Positions 60,119 through 64,000 of a stretch of DNA of 64,000 nucleotides are shown piece after piece. Origin of the DNA: Oceanirhabdus sp. W0125-5 (GTDB taxonomy: Bacteria > Bacillota > Clostridia > Clostridiales > Clostridiaceae). How positions within the stretch are numbered: position 1 is the first letter of the stretch; every line of letters begins with the position of its first letter. The position numbers were made by a program, and so were the translations under genes. The DNA lies in assembly GCF_027938815.1 (NCBI RefSeq), contig NZ_CP115913.1, positions 4,808,001 through 4,872,000 on the forward strand, given 5' to 3'. The notes beneath the pieces are model-generated. The model ran no database searches, was not told the DNA's origin, and saw only the letters and a program-made list of their open reading frames with translations.

Positions 60119-60248
60119 AATTATCTCCTTTCATTTAAAAACCTCATAACTGAATATCCTCTTACTTTTGATACACTAATCTTTCTTATATAAAAATCAT
60201 CTTAACCTCCTATTTACTTATAAAAATTTAATTTTCAAAAAAAGAAAA

Positions 60249-60298
60249 GCCGCAGTTATAATTAAGCATAAAAGCAAATGCTTAAACATCACTGCGAC
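60249..60298 (-). terminator. Tandem terminator 3 of 3
   Basis: GCCGCAGT (60249-60256) with ACTGCGAC (60291-60298), inner stem AAGCAT/ATGCTT. U-run on the minus strand. Last of three related hairpins in transcription order. Confidence 0.65.
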
Positions 60299-60341
60299 TA
60301 ATAACGCCTGTGCATAAATACACAAAGATATTAATATAAAA

Positions 60342-60363
60342 AGCCACAGAATACTCTGCGGCT
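60342..60363 (-). terminator. Tandem terminator 2 of 3
   Basis: AGCCACAGA (60342-60350) with TCTGCGGCT (60355-60363), followed by U5 on the minus strand. Confidence 0.75.
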
Positions 60364-60388
60364 GGTTAACTAATAACATATTAATAAA

Positions 60389-60411
60389 ACCGCAGCTTTT
60401 TAATCTGCGGT
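60389..60411 (-). terminator. Tandem terminator 1 of 3
   Basis: ACCGCAG (60389-60395) with CTGCGGT (60405-60411), U4 on the minus strand. First after the 27-aa peptide gene. Confidence 0.75.
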
Positions 60412-60462
60412 CAAATAAACATAAATAATCTAAAATTAATAAATAATATTACAAACTATTTA

Positions 60463-60546
60463 TTAACACTCACTAACTCCTGACGGCAGACCATTTATTC
60501 TATTATTCAGACTAGCTCTTAATTTAATATCAGGTATTCTAATCAT
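60463..60546 (-). CDS. 27-aa peptide ending in Cys
   Basis: 27 codons starting MIRIPDIKLRASLNNRINGL and ending NGLPSGVSEC. AAGGAG is 8 nt before the ATG. Three terminators follow. The amphipathic N-terminus and single C-terminal Cys suggest a precursor of a secreted or modified peptide, or a signalling peptide. A radical SAM gene lies about 1 kb downstream on the same strand. No family recognised. Confidence 0.55.
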   Translation of the reverse strand: MIRIPDIKLRASLNNRINGLPSGVSEC

Positions 60547-60670
60547 TTCATGATCTCCTTTCAAGAATTAATTTCCAAATTCTACTTATGACTTTATTAT
60601 ACATTATAACCGTTATGTTGTAAATATATATTTTTTTAACTAGCATTGTTACTTCTTAAACTAATCAGTT

Positions 60671-61921
60671 TTATTTTTCTAATGGTTCAGTAGGGATTGC
60701 ATCTTCAATCTTTATAAAATACTGAACATAATCTGTTGTAACTCCTTCTGTAGGAATCAAATAAGGATTAAACTTGAAATTAAGTCCTTTTGAGAATACT
60801 GAACCTTCCTCATTAAGCTTATATAATTTATTTTTTTCATTATAATTCTTAGTTGTTAATATATTGATCTTTGTAAAATTATCATATTTTTCTTTAGTGT
60901 ATCCTCCTCTTTTTTTACCCATTCTCTTACTATTATAATAAGATAACTGGACAGTTATAATCTTATCTTTGTATCTTTGATCTTCATTTAAATAAGTAGC
61001 AAACCACTTTACCTCTGTAGGACTATTCTGGTAAGCATGGGCATCACCCCATTGTCCAAAATATTTACCCTCTGGTAAATGTTCAAAATATATATTAAAT
61101 ATTTCATACATTGCCTTGTCTCTATATTGGGTAAAATTAAAAAATTCTCCATTTTCATTGTCATATGCTTCTATCCCAGATACAATCCCTTTTAAAATTC
61201 CATGGAGATAAACAAAATCTTCACCATATTTTTTTGAGTAAACCTCTTTATTATCTTCTATTTTTTCAAGAAGTGCTTTTGAATTACCAGCAAGCTTTAC
61301 TGTATTTTCGTGTCCTATCCACTTATCATAGCACTTCATGGAATTTATCTTCTCTACTTCAGCTTTTATTTCATCTGGTACCTCATAATTATTTAATACT
61401 TCTTGAAGTACCTTTAATCCTGTTCCAAATTGATGTACTATATCACTCCCTACATAAGTTATCCTATCTTCTTCTGGTAATGTTTGATTGTATTCATACA
61501 TCCATTTAAGAAATTCATAAGAATCCTTATTCCATGAAAATGTCCCCTCTAAATTCTTGAACATATCATCAATTATAGTAATGTCACCTGTTTTTAAATA
61601 TTTATTATGAAGATAAGCATCCGCTGGTGACTCTTCTGATAATAAGTATTTAAAATTATTATTTTCTTTCATATAAAGAACAAATTCTTTTTTTATTATA
61701 AAGTTTTCTCTCATACCATGTGATTCTCCAACAAAGAATATCATATTATCTTTTAGATCATCTTCAATTGGAGATAAATCAACAAACTCTCCACTGTACT
61801 TGAAACCAATATTATTATGTATGGTATCAATTGCTTCATATTTCTCCTTATCACATCCAAACAACATCATGGTACATAATAAAAAACTTAAGATTAAAAG
61901 CCCTTTTCCCTTTTTCCCCAT
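60671..61921 (-). CDS. Erythromycin-esterase-like lipoprotein
   Basis: 416 aa from the ATG at 61921 (AGAGGAAAG); the longer frame to 61957 has no SD. Lipobox in LLCTMMLFGCDK: an exported, lipid-anchored protein. The EreA/ChaN-like core has IFFVGESHGMRENF and EESPADAYL, then QYRDKAMYEIF and GQWGDAHAYQN, matching the GESHG/His-Glu motifs of erythromycin esterases. It may hydrolyse a lactone or ester outside the membrane; it need not act on macrolides. Confidence 0.75.
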   Translation of the reverse strand: MGKKGKGLLILSFLLCTMMLFGCDKEKYEAIDTIHNNIGFKYSGEFVDLSPIEDDLKDNMIFFVGESHGMRENFIIKKEFVLYMKENNNFKYLLSEESPADAYLHNKYLKTGDITIIDDMFKNLEGTFSWNKDSYEFLKWMYEYNQTLPEEDRITYVGSDIVHQFGTGLKVLQEVLNNYEVPDEIKAEVEKINSMKCYDKWIGHENTVKLAGNSKALLEKIEDNKEVYSKKYGEDFVYLHGILKGIVSGIEAYDNENGEFFNFTQYRDKAMYEIFNIYFEHLPEGKYFGQWGDAHAYQNSPTEVKWFATYLNEDQRYKDKIITVQLSYYNSKRMGKKRGGYTKEKYDNFTKINILTTKNYNEKNKLYKLNEEGSVFSKGLNFKFNPYLIPTEGVTTDYVQYFIKIEDAIPTEPLEK

Positions 61922-62055
61922 ATACTTTCCTCTTTTCCTAATATAATTCAATAACATTGTTTTGTAATATTGTAATATATTTCTTCAGCAAATTCAATTG
62001 AAGTATAATCTTTGCAACATTAATATATATAAATAATGATTTTTTATATAATAAA

Positions 62056-62093
62056 AAACCTCACCCTTCACATATTTGTGAAAGGTGAGGTTT
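62056..62093 (-). terminator. Terminator of the fasciclin gene
   Basis: CCTCACC-c-TTCAC (62059-62071) pairs with GTGAA-a-GGTGAGG (62078-62090), flanked by AAA/TTT. Confidence 0.85.
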
Positions 62094-62122
62094 GCTTAAT
62101 ATCATTTATTTTATGTTTCTCT

Positions 62123-62671
62123 CTATGGCATAATTACAGCATCTATTACATGTATTACTCCGTTTTTCGCTATAATATCAGTGATTACAACTTTAGCATC
62201 ATTAATATATACTTCATTATTCTTAACCCTTATTTTAGCCTTGCTACCATTTGCCATTTCTACTTCCTTACCATCTAATTTTACCACCTGTTCAGCAGTA
62301 ATTTTACCTGGAATAACATGATATTTTAGTATATTTGCAAGACACTCTTTATTTTCTGGTTTTAGAAGTTCTTCAATTTTCCCTGCTTCAAGTTTGGCAA
62401 ATGCATCATCTGTAGGTGAAAATACTGTAAATGGTCCATCACCTTTAAGGGTATCAACTAACTCGGCGGCTTTTAACGCAGTTACTAAAGTTTCGAACCT
62501 ATCATCATTTGAAGCTATGTCTACTATATCTCCTGTGTCCTTAGAGACACTTTCTACATCATTCTTTAATAAAGTTACAACTTCGGAATGAGCAAAACAA
62601 TTTAATAAAATCACCTGAAATAATGCTGCTACTATAACTAATGTTATAACAACTTTAGTCTTCTTTTTCAT
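62123..62671 (-). CDS. Secreted fasciclin-domain protein
   Basis: 182 aa. Signal sequence KTKVVITLVIVAALFQVILL, then one FAS1 domain: DIVDIASNDDRFETLVTALK, GPFTVFSPTDDAFAKL and ANILKYHVIPGKIT, ending GVIHVIDAVIMP. FAS1 domains mediate adhesion. Extracellular or membrane-attached via the uncleaved signal. Confidence 0.92.
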   Translation of the reverse strand: MKKKTKVVITLVIVAALFQVILLNCFAHSEVVTLLKNDVESVSKDTGDIVDIASNDDRFETLVTALKAAELVDTLKGDGPFTVFSPTDDAFAKLEAGKIEELLKPENKECLANILKYHVIPGKITAEQVVKLDGKEVEMANGSKAKIRVKNNEVYINDAKVVITDIIAKNGVIHVIDAVIMP

Positions 62672-62786
62672 ATTAAAACTCCTTCTCCTATGTATTTTAC
62701 TACTACTTGTTTTTATTCACTCTTAATATACCCATATGACTTCTACGATATTTATTATTTTTTATTAACGCATAAATCACACAAAA

Positions 62787-62816
62787 AGCATGGCAAAATA
62801 TTGTTATTGCCATGCT
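62787..62816 (-). terminator. Terminator of the patatin gene
   Basis: AGCATGGCAA (62787-62796) pairs with TTGCCATGCT (62807-62816); U5 on the minus strand. Confidence 0.85.
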
Positions 62817-62854
62817 CTAACTTGTATTAATTTAATTGTCAGTGGAATTTATAT

Positions 62855-63706
62855 TTATTCATTTATAAATGCTTTTAACTTATCTCCTAACATTTCTCCT
62901 TGTTTATACCCTAATTCATAATACTTTTCTAATTTTTCCTTATTTCTTTCTGCTCTACCTATGTTAAGGGATTCACTTGGTCTGATAACAAATGCTTTAC
63001 CTTGACTTTCTAATTCTTTAATATAATTTATCGTTTCATTATAAGTTATGTGTCTATTTAAAATTGCCTTCACAAGTTTAGGATACTTCTTGTATATCTT
63101 TTCCGCAAGTCTTCTTCCCTTAAGGGGCTTCTTTACATATCCTTCATCTCTAGTCAAAATTATTACTAGTTTCTCATTTCCATCTTCTAGAGCTTTTCTT
63201 ACAGGAATTGAATCTGTAACTCCACCATCTAATAATTTTCTTCCTTCATGTTCAATTATATTAGATACGAAAGGTAAACTGCATGAAGCTTTTAGGATTT
63301 TATTTATATCATCACAATGTTCTTTATTATAATACACTGGTTTTCCTGTCTCACAATCTGTGGTTACTATTACAAATTCCTGTTCAGATTTCTTATAAGT
63401 TTCATAATCAAAAGGAAGTAATTTATTTGGTATTTCATCAAAAATAAAATCCATACCGAATAAATTTCCCGATGTTAATAGTCTTCTATAACTTAAATAT
63501 CTTTTATCATTTAAATAATCCAAGGTAACTTTTTTAGTTCTCCCTCTTTGTTTTGCTATATATGAAGCTCCATTGCAAGCTCCCATGGAAACTCCTATAA
63601 CATAAGGAAAGTATATATTTTCATCAATAAAATAGTCAAGTACCCCTGAGGCGTACAATCCTCTTAATCCTCCACCTTCAATTACTAATCCTATTTTACC
63701 ATTCAT
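62855..63706 (-). CDS. Patatin-like phospholipase
   Basis: 283 aa from the ATG at 63706 (AAGGGAAC, 7 nt); the ATG at 63724 has no SD. Motifs: oxyanion VIEGGGLRGLYASGVLDY, nucleophile VIGVSMGACNGASY (GxSxG), and Asp in LLDGGVTDSIPV, giving the Ser-Asp dyad. It hydrolyses fatty-acyl esters of phospholipids. Similar to the bacterial YjjU group. Cytoplasmic. Confidence 0.9.
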   Translation of the reverse strand: MNGKIGLVIEGGGLRGLYASGVLDYFIDENIYFPYVIGVSMGACNGASYIAKQRGRTKKVTLDYLNDKRYLSYRRLLTSGNLFGMDFIFDEIPNKLLPFDYETYKKSEQEFVIVTTDCETGKPVYYNKEHCDDINKILKASCSLPFVSNIIEHEGRKLLDGGVTDSIPVRKALEDGNEKLVIILTRDEGYVKKPLKGRRLAEKIYKKYPKLVKAILNRHITYNETINYIKELESQGKAFVIRPSESLNIGRAERNKEKLEKYYELGYKQGEMLGDKLKAFINE

Positions 63707-63774
63707 AAAGTTCCCTTCTTTCATAACTTATTTCCAGTATATTCTATCATAAGAATTCTTTGATTCCAAATAAA

Positions 63775-63807
63775 AACTCACCCTTCTAAAATTTTAGAAA
63801 GGTGAGT
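63775..63807 (-). terminator. Terminator of the BCCT transporter gene
   Basis: AACTCACC-c-TTCTAAA (63775-63790) pairs with TTTAGAA-a-GGTGAGTT (63793-63807). Same plan as 62056-62093. Confidence 0.8.
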
Positions 63808-63818
63808 TATATTTAAAT

Positions 63819-64000
63819 TTATATTTCTATAGTTTCCAGTATATCTTTAAATTCATCAATTACTACTTTTTGTTTTAATTTTTTATCTTTAATATCTGCT
63901 TTTACCATTTTAACAAAGGAGAATCCCGTCATTATAACGATAATACAAACTGGTATACCAAAAACAAGTGATGCTGTCTGCAGCGTTTTTAATGGACTTC
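63819..64000 (-). CDS. BCCT family transporter, C-terminal end
   Basis: 60 codons before the stop; the 5' part lies beyond the window. The sequence LKTLQTASLVFGIPVCIIVI, with GFSFVKMVKADIK after it, matches the last TM helix and cytoplasmic tail of BCCT choline/betaine/carnitine transporters. It imports compatible solutes with Na+ or H+. Substrate not determinable from this part. Confidence 0.75.
   Translation of the reverse strand, partial: SPLKTLQTASLVFGIPVCIIVIMTGFSFVKMVKADIKDKKLKQKVVIDEFKDILETIEI

Noticed and set aside
60136..60150. AACCTCATAA upstream of the shikimate-kinase-like gene considered as a fourth dispersed repeat copy
   Set aside because: Only about 11 bases match; within chance for such AT-rich DNA.

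Overview
The window looks like chromosomal DNA of a low-GC, Gram-positive anaerobe of the Clostridium type. Base composition is strongly AT-rich and Shine-Dalgarno sequences are strong (AGGAGG-like, often with TTG or GTG starts). Nearly every transcription unit ends in a rho-independent hairpin, and the families present (CD3324-type regulator, HflX with an N-terminal extension, lipoyl-domain LpdA, stand-alone PTS IIA, dCache chemoreceptor) fit Clostridia. I saw no rRNA, tRNA or CRISPR array.

Layout. 1-5.2 kb: 3' end of a class I aminoacyl-tRNA synthetase (MetRS type), a ParB-like protein, and an M3 oligopeptidase gene hit twice: by a 35-bp tandem duplication that shifts frame, and by an IS element with an exact 8-bp target duplication just upstream. 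5.2-19.9 kb: two PAF-acetylhydrolase-like hydrolases, several GNAT acetyltransferases, a decayed nadE remnant, an IS3-family element splitting a 53-codon ORF, an MFS exporter, an lpdA-lplA pair and a MarR/AhpD-like region. 19.9-25.1 kb: a compact RiPP operon (38-aa precursor, ABC exporter, two radical SAM/SPASM enzymes with N-terminal recognition domains) and a 51-aa Cys-rich small protein. 25.2-36.1 kb: a metallo-beta-lactamase-fold pseudogene carrying a TnpB element, an MFS exporter beside a MerR/Trm112/methyltransferase fusion, a creatininase-family hydrolase, a kinase, a methyltransferase, an S9 peptidase and a NUDIX hydrolase. 36.1-45.5 kb: a leader-peptide/structured-RNA unit before a CD3324-family regulator, small resistance-like enzymes, a dCache-GGDEF protein, a PTS IIA, a chemoreceptor and an XRE-TPR regulator. 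45.9-53.9 kb: a KAP-like P-loop ATPase and a three-promoter LytTR regulon (two ABC-2 permeases, an intact ABC ATPase, a degenerate ABC domain fused to LytTR, small membrane proteins). 53.9-64 kb: a His-rich mini-protein, an internally duplicated secreted HExxH protein, HflX, a radical SAM protein, a 27-aa peptide gene with three tandem terminators, an erythromycin-esterase-like lipoprotein, a fasciclin protein, a patatin and the end of a BCCT transporter.

Most unusual signals. (1) A family of intergenic repeats of about 250-450 bp (copies near 0.9, 18.1, 43.8, 53.9 and 56.4 kb, plus a half copy inside an IS) carries hairpins whose arms change compensatorily between copies, and its ends are runs of 7-nt units that match each other within a copy but differ between copies. 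(2) The RiPP operon has a precursor core CPGPGCHIHTG that I do not recognise. (3) The LytTR circuit has three promoters sharing a 9-12-9 direct-repeat site (21-bp period), and its regulator has a broken ABC ATPase as its N-terminal half.
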